DNA from: Euphorbia lathyris
Lineage: Eukaryota; Streptophyta; Magnoliopsida; Malpighiales; Euphorbiaceae
Reading direction: 5' to 3'
NCBI RefSeq assembly: GCF_963576675.1
Contig: NC_088916.1
Coordinates: forward strand, 759,001-823,000
Length of the DNA stretch: 64,000 nt
The position numbers and the translations under genes were made by a program. The notes beneath the pieces were generated by a model that was not told the origin of the DNA, did no database searches, and saw nothing but the letters and a program-made list of their open reading frames with translations. Below, piece after piece: positions 51,441-62,389 of this stretch. Numbering within the stretch: the first letter of the stretch is position 1; each line of letters begins with the position of its first letter.

Positions 51441-51869
51441 TCAAGCACAGTTCAACTCACTGTTAATTAAGCAGGTTCAACTCACTGTTAATTAAGCAGG
51501 TTCAGACTTAAAAATCGAATCGCAAATTCAATCCGGATAAGCACATCATGGGAATGTGTCTATTTTGGAACGACAAACCATGAATAGAAACAAGATAAAT
51601 ATATAAGTTAATATTGTGTGGACTATCCCTAGGTCAATAATTTTATTAGAAAATAATATTTTTCGATATAATTAAAAACTCCCACCAAAGATGATGCCTA
51701 TGAAAGAATTTCAAACAAATAAAACACCTTTCGGATAACATAAAATTGTCTACAACTTTGCTTTTTATTCATTTTTTTCATAACCCTTTATAGTTTTACA
51801 TAGAAACTAAATATCCTTCAATAGAGAATTCCCAATTCTAATTCTCATCAAACCATGTGGTTGTTCAGA
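51441..51869. other. Short gene-free stretch upstream of the GRAS-gene MITEs
   Basis: Includes a 28-bp direct repeat (GTTCAACTCACTGTTAATTA, about 51451-51502). No other signal. Confidence 0.4.
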
Positions 51870-52067
51870 CCGTGACAGATTCAGGATTCACTCTGTGATG
51901 TTTACAGTGGTCTCTAGTGTTCGTGATTTATAGTGCTAAAGTGATCATTTTTTCGGTGTTTTTACATTTAAAAAAAAATTAAGACACTATACACGGTTTC
52001 CATAGAAATTTTGATGTTTTTGGCGACCAGTGGATGCTCAAGCGCCATGCTCCTGAATCCGTCCCTG
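51870..52067. mobile_element. hAT-type MITE, perfect 8-bp TSD
   Basis: Left end CCGTGACAGATTCAGGATTC and right end GAATCCGTCCCTG. TGTTCAGA is duplicated at 51862-51869 and 52068-52075. Same family and orientation as the element at 52143-52330, 75 bp further on. Confidence 0.8.
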
Positions 52068-52087
52068 TGTTCAGATGATGATCAAGC

Positions 52088-52192
52088 ATGACACCTTTTC
52101 TCGTCACTGTTTCAGTTTCTTCTTCATCTTCTTCCATGGATGCAGTGACGGATCAGGATTCACAGATTCACTCTGAGAGGTGCTTATCGTGA
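52088..52192 (+). other. Decoy upstream ORF before the GRAS gene
   Basis: ATG at 52088 reads 16 codons into ATGGATG at 52136, then into the MITE, and stops at TGA 52190-52192. Before the MITE inserted, the same frame would have run directly into the GRAS frame, so this may be the original N-terminal coding start, now cut off. Confidence 0.5.
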
Positions 52193-52330
52193 TTTATGAG
52201 TACTAGATTGATATTTTTTTTTAGCATTTTTACAAAAAAAAAAATTAAAGCTCCGTTCACCATTTCTATAGAATTTTTGGGCGTATTCCGTCGACCAGTG
52301 GTTGCTCAACCCGCCCGGGATACGTCCCTG
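52143..52330. mobile_element. hAT-type MITE inserted at the GRAS start codon
   Basis: CAGTGACGGATCAGGATT at the left and the complement CAGGGACGTATCCCGG of the right end are the termini. The 8-bp duplication CATGGATG (52135-52142 and 52331-52338) is perfect and contains the gene's ATG. The insertion adds 196 bp, which is not a multiple of three. Confidence 0.85.
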
Positions 52331-52331
52331 C

Positions 52332-53537
52332 ATGGATGTCTCACTGAATCAAACATCAAAACCCTTACTTTTACCAAGTTTTAATCTTTTGGAACTTGAC
52401 ACAGAATCAAGCATAACCCATTTGCTGAAAGCATATGGAGAAGCAATGGAGATGAAGATGACAGACTTATCAGAAGAGATCTTAATCCGGTTAACTGGAA
52501 AAGGTTCTCCTACGGGTTCAATCCTTCAACGTCTTGCTTATTATCTAAACCAAGCACTAGACAACAAACTCCAACTTTCTTGGAAATCATCATCATCGCC
52601 GTCATCATCATCACTATCATCGGAAGCAGCCATGAATTATGAGATAGCTTTCAATGCCTTCTACCAAATTCTTCCTTTTGGCAGGTTTGCTCACTTTGCT
52701 TCAAATTCTGTAATAATGGAAGCTTTGAATAAGGAGGAGAAGGGTATAATAGTAATTCATATAGTTGACTTTGACTTTGACAAAGGTGTTCAATGGCCTC
52801 CTATAATTCAAGCACTTTCAAGTACAAAGAGAGTCTTCAAGTTGACTATTGTAAAATTTGAAGGAGAAGAAGGGAGTAGTTCCAAAAGGGTGTTATATGA
52901 ATATGCAAAAACTTTTGGGGTCAAATTGGAAATAGAAGAAATGGGTATGGAGAAATTAGGGATGAAAATGAAGAAAAATGAAAGAAATGAATGGTTAGCT
53001 TTTAATTGCATGGTGGGTCTTCCTCATATGAGAAAAAGAAGAAGTGTAAGTGATGTGATAGAGTTTCTAAAAATAGCAAAAAGTTCAATTTCAAGTAATT
53101 TCAATCAAGGAACAATAACATTTGGAGATGGGATAGGTTGGGGAAAAGGGGTGAAATTGAAAGAAAGTGTAAGTTATGGGTCAATTTTTGAAGGGCAATT
53201 AAGTCAATTTGAAGCATTTTTAGAATCTATAGATACACATTTTCCTCATGAAATTATGAGAGAAGCAAGAATAGCTATTGAATGTTTGTTTTTGGTGCCT
53301 TATATTTGTAGTTTGATTGATCCAAGAATGTGGGAGGATATATCTAGGGAAAGTAGGGGACTTTCAGAAATTGGATTGAAGGGTTTGAGAATGACAGAAG
53401 AAAATGTTGGAGAAGCTAAGGAATTAGTGAAAGAAGGTGAAAGTTATTTTTGGGTAAATATTGAAGGATTGAAGCATAATCAAATGGTTTTAGGGTATAA
53501 AGGAACTCCATTGATTAAGGTTTCTAGTTGGAGATAG
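52332..53537 (+). CDS. GRAS-family transcription regulator, NSP2-like
   Basis: 401 codons without intron from ATG 52332 to TAG 53535-53537; the frame is open further upstream but without an ATG until the MITE. The GRAS order is visible: a leucine-rich first part (SITHLLKAYGEAMEM), the VHIID region as VIHIVDFDFDKGVQWPPIIQAL (about residues 140-160), a second leucine-rich part, PFYRE-like and RVER-like segments, and the SAW end (LGYKGTPLIKVSSW). The VDFD form of VHIID and the GVQW that follows recall NSP2-type members, which act in strigolactone-related and symbiotic signalling in the nucleus, but assignment to a subgroup needs a tree. The length is short for the group, mainly at the N terminus. 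The start codon is one copy of a target-site duplication, so regulation and the true N terminus may have changed. Confidence 0.75.
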   Translation: MDVSLNQTSKPLLLPSFNLLELDTESSITHLLKAYGEAMEMKMTDLSEEILIRLTGKGSPTGSILQRLAYYLNQALDNKLQLSWKSSSSPSSSSLSSEAAMNYEIAFNAFYQILPFGRFAHFASNSVIMEALNKEEKGIIVIHIVDFDFDKGVQWPPIIQALSSTKRVFKLTIVKFEGEEGSSSKRVLYEYAKTFGVKLEIEEMGMEKLGMKMKKNERNEWLAFNCMVGLPHMRKRRSVSDVIEFLKIAKSSISSNFNQGTITFGDGIGWGKGVKLKESVSYGSIFEGQLSQFEAFLESIDTHFPHEIMREARIAIECLFLVPYICSLIDPRMWEDISRESRGLSEIGLKGLRMTEENVGEAKELVKEGESYFWVNIEGLKHNQMVLGYKGTPLIKVSSWR

Positions 53538-54500
53538 ATAAAGGTTGTAAAAAACGTTAAACACTAGTCGGACTATTAGGATCCTTAGGATTAATCGCGC
53601 ATAACTCGGGGATTAATCAGAAATTTAGAGATTAATCGGGTTAACTGGGGCATTAATTGGAAATTTAGAGATTGATCAGGGTTAACTCGGGGATTAATCG
53701 GAAATTTAGGGATTAATCGGGGTTAACTCGGGGATTATTCGTGGATTCATCGAATTTGTATTTTTGTATTTTTTTTATATAAATGCAATTGAAATATGTA
53801 TTATACTATCTAAAAGCAATAATGTAGAAAAACATGTATATTTGTAACATATATTAAAAACGTGTCAAAAAAAATATTTCAACAATAATATTATTGGAAC
53901 AAATAAAACAAGTAAAACTCATGTTCATAAGTAATATAATTGATGTGGTTGAATTTTGAAAGTCTATATGTCAATCTGCAACTGTATAGAAGTAAAGTCA
54001 AATGGGGGTCGTGTGTATGACAAACCTGCTCTGATACCTGAGTCGGTTAGTGGAAAAGACTAGATGATGATCACAATCAGTAAACAAAGATGTGATATAA
54101 GCTTAATGTATAAAGTTAATGAATATGTTTACCTCGAGCTGAGTTTACTCTATTTATACTGATGTGGAGCTGTAGAAAACGGTTACAGATTACGGAGCGG
54201 AGTGGTCCACGTGTCTCCGTTGATATGAGGGAGTGAGTGCAAATATCAGGTCTTGATATCCCTCAAGGTCACTTGGCCCGAGATTTTCTGGAATGGGTGT
54301 GATTGTGGCAGTGATTGGACCATTGACTGCGTCTAGTGAGGCTTTTTGAGTTAAACTTCTAGTACGCAGTCGTTTTACTGTACTTAGACGAGAAAATACT
54401 ACATATTCTATCTTTTGAGAGTAGGTTCAAGCTTCTACAGTTTCACGTAGAAAAATTTTATTTACCTGATATCAAACGCGGATCTTTAATTTATCCTCCC

Positions 54501-54804
54501 ATGTTTTCCTTATCAAATTTTGGGAGAAGCAAAAATATCTATTGAAAGTTTGTTTTTAGTGCCTTATATTTGTAGTTTGATTGATCCAAGAATGTGGGAG
54601 GATATATTTAGGGAAAGTGAAGGACTTTCAGAAATTGGATTGAAGGGTTTGAGAATGATAGAAGAAAATGTTGGAGAAGCTAAGGAATTAGTGAAAGAAG
54701 GTGAAAGTTATTTTTGGGTAAATATTATTGAAGGATTGAAGCATAATCAAATGGTGTTGAGGTATAAAGGAACTCCATTAATCAAGGTTTCTAGTTGGAG
54801 ATAA
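54501..54804 (+). pseudogene. GRAS 3' copy 2
   Basis: Reproduces the last 95 or so codons of the GRAS gene, with the frame open from about 54520 and one additional Ile codon in the VNI-EGLKHNQ segment. It lacks the 5' three quarters of the gene, so it is a pseudogene. The frame is still intact after several substitutions, which may be chance in such a short segment. Confidence 0.8.
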
Positions 54805-55530
54805 ATACAATGTTTGTAATGTTTGTAAAGTTAGGCGCTAGTCGAACGATCAGGATGTTTAAGGATTAATCGGGGTTAACTTGGGGATTAATTGAAAATT
54901 TAGGGATTAATCAGAGATAACTCGGCCATTAATCGGATAATTTGGGGATTAATAAGAAATTTAGTGATTAATCAGAGATTACTCGGGAATTAATTGAAAA
55001 TTTAGGAATTAATCGAGGATAACTCGATGATTCATCGAATTTGTATTTTTGTATTTTCTTATATAAATGAAATTAAAATATGTATTATATTCTATAATAA
55101 TATTATTATAAAAATGACTTAATATAGAAAAATATGTATATTTTTAACATATATTAAAAACGTTTTAAAAAAAATATTTCCAATATATATTTTTTTTGAA
55201 AGTACAACAACAATATTATTGAAACAGCGGAATCAAGTAAAAATTATGTCAATAAGTAATATAATCGATGTGGTTGAATTCTGAAAATCCATGTGTCAAC
55301 CTGCAACTACACAAAAGCAATGTCAAAAGGGCAGTTTAAACGGCGAACCCGCACCAATTCCTAAGTTAGTTTGTGGAAAACACTCGAGAATGACTATAAT
55401 CAATAAGCAAAGTTGCGATGTAAGTTTAATGTAAAAAATGAATGAATCTATTTACCTTGAGCTGGGTTTACTCTATTCATACTGATGTGGAGTTGCAGAA
55501 GACGGTTACAGATTGTGGAGCAGGGTAGTC

Positions 55531-56921
55531 AGGGCCGATCATGAGCTTTTAGAGGTCCATGGGCGAATTACCAAATAGGGCCCTAATAAATAAGTTAAAA
55601 TAAAAAAAGGGTAAATTTCAAATAAAACTCTTGTGGTTTCACTAATTTTCAGATAAGGAACTGTGCTTTACTTTGTGTCAAAACGAGGATTGAGGTTTCG
55701 CACTTTTAATAAAACAAAGACCTTTTGAATTAATGCTATTAAAACCATCTTTAACGACTTGAATATGAAAATTTTCAAGAATTAAAGTTGTTCAATATCA
55801 TATTTGCTATGGAACTTTCTCTCTCTAAACATTAACTTTCTCTCTCTAAACATTAACTTTCTCTCTCTTCACCAAACATCATCTAAATAATCTCAAAATA
55901 AAAAAGTTGAAGAATTAAAGTTGTTTATACGTCATTTTTGAAGTCGTCAAGGGTGATTTTAATAGTATCAATCGAAAAGGTCCTTATTTTGCTAAAGTTG
56001 AAAACTTCAGTCCTTACTTTGAAAAAAAAAGTAAATCACAGTCCTTTATCTGAAAATTAGTGAAACCACAGGCGTTTTATTTGAAATTTACCCTCTTGTT
56101 ACATTTAACAAAATATATGATAAAAACATTTTATATTGTTTTAAGTATCCAATTTCTTATACAAAATGATGTTTGTGAGCATTTTTAGATGCAAATTTTT
56201 TAAATTTAATAAATTATGAAATAGTTCTAATAGATTTTATGCTCTTTACGACACAACGCATGATAGCAGAAAAATGAAAAATCAAATCTGAAAAGCACAT
56301 CATTTAACAAGCTTTAGCGCCTAAGTTCTTGAAATTGGAAGATTTTTATACGTTTTTTTTCCAAATTGCCGTTGAAGACCAAGTAAATCAGAATTTGATA
56401 GAGTTTCTCAAAGAAAACAAAAAAGACTATTAGTAATTGGATGTTTCATAGTGAGGTGATTATGTAGGATAATATTATTGTTTTATATTTTTTGGGATTG
56501 GAGTGTGATTAAAAAAGGGAGAGATAAATTATAAATTTTTGTTGGGATTGATAGATGGGAAAGATAATTATATAAATACTTTGAGATAAATTAGGGAATT
56601 GATGCCCAAAGTTTTTATTAGGAAATTTGGAAAGAATCCGAGATAAATTAGGAAATTTAGAAAGACTACTTACTAATTGATACCAATGTTTTTAATCAAG
56701 TATATTTTTTTTTTAATTTAATCTGATGCCAACATTTTTTATTTGGAAAGTCTAATTTGGAAAGAATCTAATCCCAAGGTTTTTAATCAAGTATATTTTT
56801 TTTTTTTGATTTAATTGAAGTATAATTTTATAGGTACTAATACATTGCTATAATTGGGCCCCCTCTCATCCGTGGGCCCTGGGCAGGCGCCCCTCCTGCC
56901 CAGGCTCAGAGATGGGCCTGA
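55531..56921. mobile_element. hAT-like element inside duplication unit 2, 8-bp TSD
   Basis: GGGTAGTC is duplicated exactly at 55523-55530 and 56922-56929. Termini AGGGCCGATCATGAGC and the complement TCAGGCCCATCTCTGAGCC are imperfect inverted repeats. The alignment with unit 1 confirms the insertion, because unit 1 has a single such site (GGAGTGGTCCACGTGTCTCC). No transposase. A foldback MITE is nested at 55609-56093. Confidence 0.75.
55609..56093. mobile_element. Foldback MITE nested in the hAT-like element
   Basis: GGGTAAATTTCAAATAAAAC at the left is mirrored by GTTTTATTTGAAATTTACCC-like sequence at the right, and TGGTTTCACTAATTTTCAGA also occurs in both arms. The arms pair for at least 65 bp. 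The centre holds a direct repeat (ACTTTCTCTCTCTAAACATT, about 55810-55865). Confidence 0.7.
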
Positions 56922-57221
56922 GGGTAGTCCACATGTCTCCTATTGATAGGAGGGAGTGAGCCCAGATATCAGGGCTTGATATCTCTCAATGCCTCTTGCC
57001 CAAGATTTTCGGGATCCGATGTGATTGTGGCAGCGGTTGAATCATTCATTGGGTCTAGTGAAGCTTTCTGAGTCAGGCTTCTAGTACTCAGTTGTTTTGT
57101 TGTAGTTATACGAGAAGGCGCTACATATTCTATATTTTTAGAGTAGATTCATGATTCTGCAGTTTACATGGCAAAGTTATATTTTCCTGGTATCATATTT
57201 CACCCGGGTCTAATTTATCGT

Positions 57222-57505
57222 CTCACATTTTCCACATCAAATTATGAGAGAAGTAAGAATTGTTATTTTTAGTGCCTTATATTTGTAGTTTGATTGATCC
57301 AAAAATGTGAGAGGATATCTAGGGAAAGTAAGGGACTTTTTAGATTGAAGGGTTGGAGAATGATAGAAGAAAATGTTGTAGAAGCTAAGGAATTAGTGAA
57401 AGAAGGTGAAAGTTATTTTGGGTAAATATTGAAGGATTGAAGCATAATCAAATGACTTTGGGGTATAAAGGAACTCCATTAATTAAGGTTTCTAGTTGGA
57501 GATAG
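57222..57505 (+). pseudogene. GRAS 3' copy 3, frameshifted
   Basis: Matches the GRAS 3' end (GTGCCTTATATTTGTAGTTT, GTTTCTAGTTGGAGATAG) but has several small deletions that break the frame, for example after GTAAGAATTGTTA and in AGTTATTTTGGGTA. It is the most decayed of the three copies. Confidence 0.8.
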
Positions 57506-57589
57506 ATACAATGTTTACAACGTTAGGCGTTAGTCTAACAGTCAGGATGCTTAGAGATTAATCATGTAACTCGAGGATTAATCGAATGA

Positions 57590-58900
57590 AAAAATCCATT
57601 TTAGGTTCCCAACATCGTTATAGAAACTTTGCTAGAATAATTTTAAGCTATTGCGAGTAAGTGAAGGAAATAAAGTGCAAAATTGACACGAGATTTAATG
57701 TAAAAAATTGTATATTTTATTGATGTAAAAATGGTCTAGATACAAATGTCAAGCCAAATAATTACAATGAAATAATTTCTATATCAGCATATAGCTAAAC
57801 CAATTGCAAAATTAAATGTAAACAAATTAATAACATGAGCGGGAATTGAATTGCAATAATTATAATAAAGGAAATGAAATTAGAAATTGAAACGACAAAC
57901 TCAGAGCCAATATGTAAAATGAAATTGATGTGTAAAGAATAACTTGTAAAACGAGTTTTCAGACACGAAATGAGGTGAAATGAAAGGCTAAAGTCAAATT
58001 CAAGACGTTAAGAACGGGTTTGTATAAAAATTAAGGACGAAAACGGGACGTAAAAAGTCTGAAATTTGAAAACAAATTTGTTGGATAGAATGTGGGAAAA
58101 TGGACAAAAACTGAATTTAGTGAACTTTGAGCTATAAAATTGTTAACTTTTGGACTCAGGATCGATAATTGAATGATAAGAATTTGAAAAACGAGATTCT
58201 AAAGGGTATATTGAGACTAAAAGAGAGTTTTTGGAATCAAATTAGAGTTCAAAACTTAGGAAAATAAAGAACAAAGTCTAGAGTAATTTTGGCAGAGCGT
58301 AGGTGTTTTTGTTTGGTTGGTTGTAGTTTGGAAAGGAGGCTGGGTCTTATTTATAGTGTTTTTCGGAATATGGGTGTTGTTCATGTTGCCCACTCTTCCT
58401 TAAATCACTTTCATCTTCTTCCCACTCTTTGCATTCATCCCGCTTGTCCTAACTTCACTTCCATTACTTGTCACTTCATCACACTCTTCCTTTAATCTTG
58501 GGTTCACGGGTTGTGTGGCCTTTGCACATGTGCGAATAATGTGTTAGACCCAAGGAGTGAACCATCAGTTCAGTTGTTAGCTCGTTGAAGCATCCGTGGT
58601 TCTGAATCCTCGAACCATTTCTGAGTGGTGCTGCCGATTTTATGTCCCACGCGGTGTGTGGGTTAAGCCACACGTTATGTGGGTTAAGCCACACGTTATG
58701 TGGCTCCTTTACCCGCATTAGTAATTTGTTGTTTTGTGTTTCACACTATGTGCGTCATAGACCAAACGTCGTGTGAATTAAGTTTTTTTGAGCAGAGACT
58801 TTAAGCTTGCAAGGCTTCATCAAAATTGAGTGAAATTTCACCAATTTAAATAGTTTATGGGACAAATATGATCAGATAATAAATTAGTGGCCAAATAGTA
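57590..58900 (-). mobile_element. LTR of a long-LTR retrotransposon, minus strand
   Basis: On the minus strand there is a TATA box (TATAAATA, complement of 58348-58355), a poly(A) signal (AATAAAA, complement of 57715-57721) and a 3' end containing GCAAAGTTTCTATAACG. The same features in the same order occur on the + strand at 62390-64000. The internal region would lie to the left, but the GRAS repeat stands there, so this is a solo or truncated LTR. The upper boundary is approximate. Confidence 0.6.
58658..58699 (+). repeat. 21-bp tandem repeat
   Basis: GTGGGTTAAGCCACACGTTAT occurs twice head to tail at 58658 and 58679 and is itself partly palindromic (GTGGGTTAAGCCAC). It lies in the upstream part of the minus-strand LTR. 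Confidence 0.8.
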
Positions 58901-60668
58901 AAATTTTAAATAAATCAGAGGCTAAATAATATTTTTAACCAAATTACAAATTGCAATGATCATAAAGTGAATTTCATCTTGTAATTTATAAAAAAAATTA
59001 AGAATTTAAAAATTACAACAATAACAAAATAATAATTTATACATTATTTCCAAATATGAAAAGAAGTTCAGGAAAACTGTGAATATTAGTACAGGTAGAG
59101 AAAGAAAGAAAAATAAATAAATAAAAAGGAGAGAATACCACATTGTTCACTGTAAGAAAAAAAATATATAAGGCCTCACATTTAGTGAGGCCTTAGGCGC
59201 CGGTCTAGGGGAACTCCCCCGAGAGCCGGCCCTGCCTTTTAGTATAATGTATACTTTTCTATTCATACTTTTCTATTCTTAGTAGAGGGTCCTCTATCAA
59301 CCCGAAATGATTGCATCGAACGAAACTGTTGTTCTATAAATCAAAGAGCAAGAGCAAGGTTGAATATGCGTGACCCTGAGATCTTTCTTGACCCGCCCAC
59401 GTGATGTTGGCAGTTACTGTTTTGGGAGGGATTATCTTATTGGGCAATGTATAATGTGATAGTTACATGATGATATCAGATGACCATCCCAAGTCGATAG
59501 CTGAAATGCTTTAGGGCTTTGTTATAGGGATGACTGAAGAAGAGATATTCTAGCCGGAGCTTTAACTTATACTCGACCGAAGTGAGCCTTTTGTACCGGT
59601 GTGAGATGAAAACATCTTTTGATTAAGTTATTTAAGTTAGTGCATTGCGCATGCTCTTCACCTTTTATGCAAAGTTACGTAAGACAAATAGCGGAGGTGT
59701 AAGAGTGTAGTACTAATGTTGACAGACCACGTGAAGCTGAAACATGATGTCACACTGTCTATATTTACAAATGTCATTCTAAATACCTAAAAAATGTAAC
59801 AATTTAGTTTTTTTTTTTTGTTATAATGTTTCATGTTTTTCAGTCTGAAATACTTTTTATTTTTTGTTTTTCTTTCTTTCATGCCTACAAATTACTATTT
59901 TTTTTATCTTTTTATTTTCTTTTTTTATATATATATTTTACATTCAGGGATAGCCCCATCATTTTAGAGGACTTTAGGCTCTAGTTTTCATACTTTCTTT
60001 CTTCTATATAAATTTAAATTTTAAAAAAATTAGGGTAAAGTAGCATGCATATTATTGTTAGTGTAAAGTACAAAGAAAAGATGGTTTGATTTAATATTTA
60101 TCAAACGCAGGCTCGTGGTTTAAAAACTTGTAAATTGAGATCCATGGTTTGTGCAATTTGTAAACTCGGATTACGTCAAAAAAAGTCGTGGCTATTTACC
60201 CTAAAATGGGGCGATTTCGAGAAATTAAAAAGTCTAATTTTGTAAATTACCCTATATATTAGGATTGACTTTACAAATTAACTAAATCACAAGTATTTTT
60301 TAATCAAAACATTGACTCACAAATCTTGTAACTGCAAACTGAATAAACCATAAATTCTTAAGAACAAGGATTTAAACCGGAGACAATGTTTACAAATAGA
60401 GCAAAGCACAAAGATTTTTCTTTTTACTTTACCTTTATTGTTAAGAAGCAAGTTGTGAACTAAGTTCTGGAAGTCCCTCTATTGTGCTATTGTTGTTGAA
60501 AGGTGATTGTTGAAAAAATGATAGTGTGTGCTACTATTGTCGATTTCGATTTGATTTTAGTTGACTATAGTCTTGTTTTATATATATAATTATTATTAAA
60601 TTCAGATAGAAAATAATAATTATTTATAAACATAATTTTTAACAATTGAGATCTCAAAGTAATTAAAA
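58901..60668. other. Gene-free stretch with a hAT terminus
   Basis: About 59160-59235 is a hAT-like right end (TAAGGCCTCACATTTAGTGAGGCC then GAGAGCCGGCCCTG), related to the ends of the element at 55531-56921. Its left end is not visible. Otherwise AT-rich with T runs (for example 59805-59820) and no ORF of note. Confidence 0.4.
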
Positions 60669-61493
60669 GGCCTAATGCTTCTCCAACTCCCCTTAACTTG
60701 TGCAAATTGATCATTTTAACTCATTGAATGTCCTATTTACCCTCTTAACTTCATAAAATGAGTATTTCTCACCCCCTTAACTTGTCTTAATTGGTCATTT
60801 TACCCCTCCTCAACTTATCGAATGCCCTATTTAGCCCCCTTAACTTCATAAAAGTGGCATTTCTCACCTCTTATGGTCCTATTAACCCTTTTAACTCTAT
60901 AAAAGTGGTTTTTCTTACCCCTTATAGTGCAAAATTAATAGGACTTAATCAAATGAGTTTGAAAATATATTTTTTTAATATCAACTTTTTTATTTTGTTT
61001 TAATTTGATAATTATATTGATCCTTCATGTGTTTATTACAATAATATTGTATTACAATAATTAGATAATAAAAAATTTAACTAGCCAAAAAAATTGAAAA
61101 GAGAATGAATGAATAAAAAATACAAATAACAAGAACATTAATATAAACAAGTTAAAGACATTATATATAAGGATAAGGTACCAAAATAGGTCTATGGTTT
61201 TTGGGAAAGTATCAATTTAGGTTCCACATACAAAATAGCATCAATATAGGTTTAGCGTGTAAAAAATAGTATTAATTTAGCATCGATAACGGATTGTAAG
61301 GAGTGAGAAATACCACTTTTGTGGAGTTAAGGGGGTAAATAGGATATTCTGTGAGTTGGGGGGTAAATGGACAAGTTGAGGGGTGAGAAATACCACTTTT
61401 ATGGAATTAAGGGAGTAAATAGGACATTCGATGAGTTGGGGGGATAAAATGACCAATTTGGACAAGTTAAAAGGGCTGGGAGAGAATTAGGCC
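60669..61493. mobile_element. Mutator-like MITE, perfect 9-bp TSD
   Basis: GGCCTAATGCTTCTCCAACT at the left pairs with GGGAGAGAATTAGGCC at the right. TAATTAAAA is duplicated exactly (60660-60668 and 61494-61502). The arms consist of repeated CCCCTTAACTT / CTTCATAAAAGTGG.ATTTCTCACC phrases. A half copy of the 49937-50284 family is nested at about 61165-61290. Confidence 0.8.
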
Positions 61494-62389
61494 TAATTAA
61501 AATACATTTTAGATCGGAGGCCCTCTTAAATCGGAGGTCTTGGGAGACCTGCCCAGACCAGCTTCCTATAGATCCATCTATGATTACATTAAATGATTTT
61601 TATATCGGCTATACATCATTTCAACACTCCTCCTTGATGTGTTGTTCATATATAGACAACAGATCAAGAATAAGTGTTAGACAACAGATCAAGAATAAGT
61701 GTTAGAATGATTTGTCATCCAACATAAACAATTGATTCATACGGACTGAACAAACTTCAAAATTTTCATATACCACCACTTTCCTTAATCATTTTTTCAT
61801 ATAGCAAGTATCGAAATTCTCCGTTTTAAATTATGTGTTTTAGTACAACATATTAAAGAAGAGTGTCGAAAAGGAGTTCTTATATTAAGTACCTGGTCTT
61901 CCATATCACTCGGAGAACCCCCAATTCATATTTGGACACGTGTAGTGTGATTCCATGTAATAATTAAAATAGTGGGGTCTTTTATAATATATGTGGATCC
62001 ATATTACACGTGTCAAAATATGTATAGAAAGCCTTCCATCTGACATAGTGAACCGAATGCTTCTAATAATTTATCGTCGAAAAGATGTGTCATCCAATCC
62101 AAACAAAAAAAAACTATTTAATGCAAAAGACAGAAAAAATAACGAAATGAAAAAATGAAGATAAAAACGATTATCTTTATACATGATTTGAAAGGAGAAA
62201 AAAAGACAAAAGTTATTAATTGTTAAAAATGAAATATAAAAAAAATCGGTTTTGATATTGTTGGCCTAAAATAAATAAATTTTATTTTCATGTACATAGA
62301 AAGCTTATATTTAATTTTAGGGTATAGTTTCTATTCGTCTAAATAAAAGAAATAAAAATGATGAAAAATAATAAAAATACATTCGTAAA
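61494..62389. other. AT-rich gene-free stretch
   Basis: Includes a 26-bp direct repeat (AGACAACAGATCAAGAATAA, about 61654-61705). No coding signal. Confidence 0.4.

Larger units (their letters stand above)
53230..57590 (+). repeat. Tandem duplication: GRAS 3' end plus downstream repeat, three units
   Basis: Unit 1 runs from about 53230 (GRAS codons for the last 100 residues) to 54500, unit 2 from 54501 to 57221, and unit 3 starts at 57222 and ends near 57590. Each unit has the GRAS end, GATTAATCGGG-type repeats, and then a non-coding block with CTGATGTGGAG.TG.AGAA.ACGGTTACAGATT. Without its 1391-bp insert and TSD, unit 2 is about as long as unit 1 (1.3 kb). Confidence 0.75.

Noticed and set aside
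52302..52331. Ten extra N-terminal residues in front of the GRAS gene
   Set aside because: The frame there opens at TTG rather than ATG and lies in the right end of the MITE. The first ATG is at 52332.
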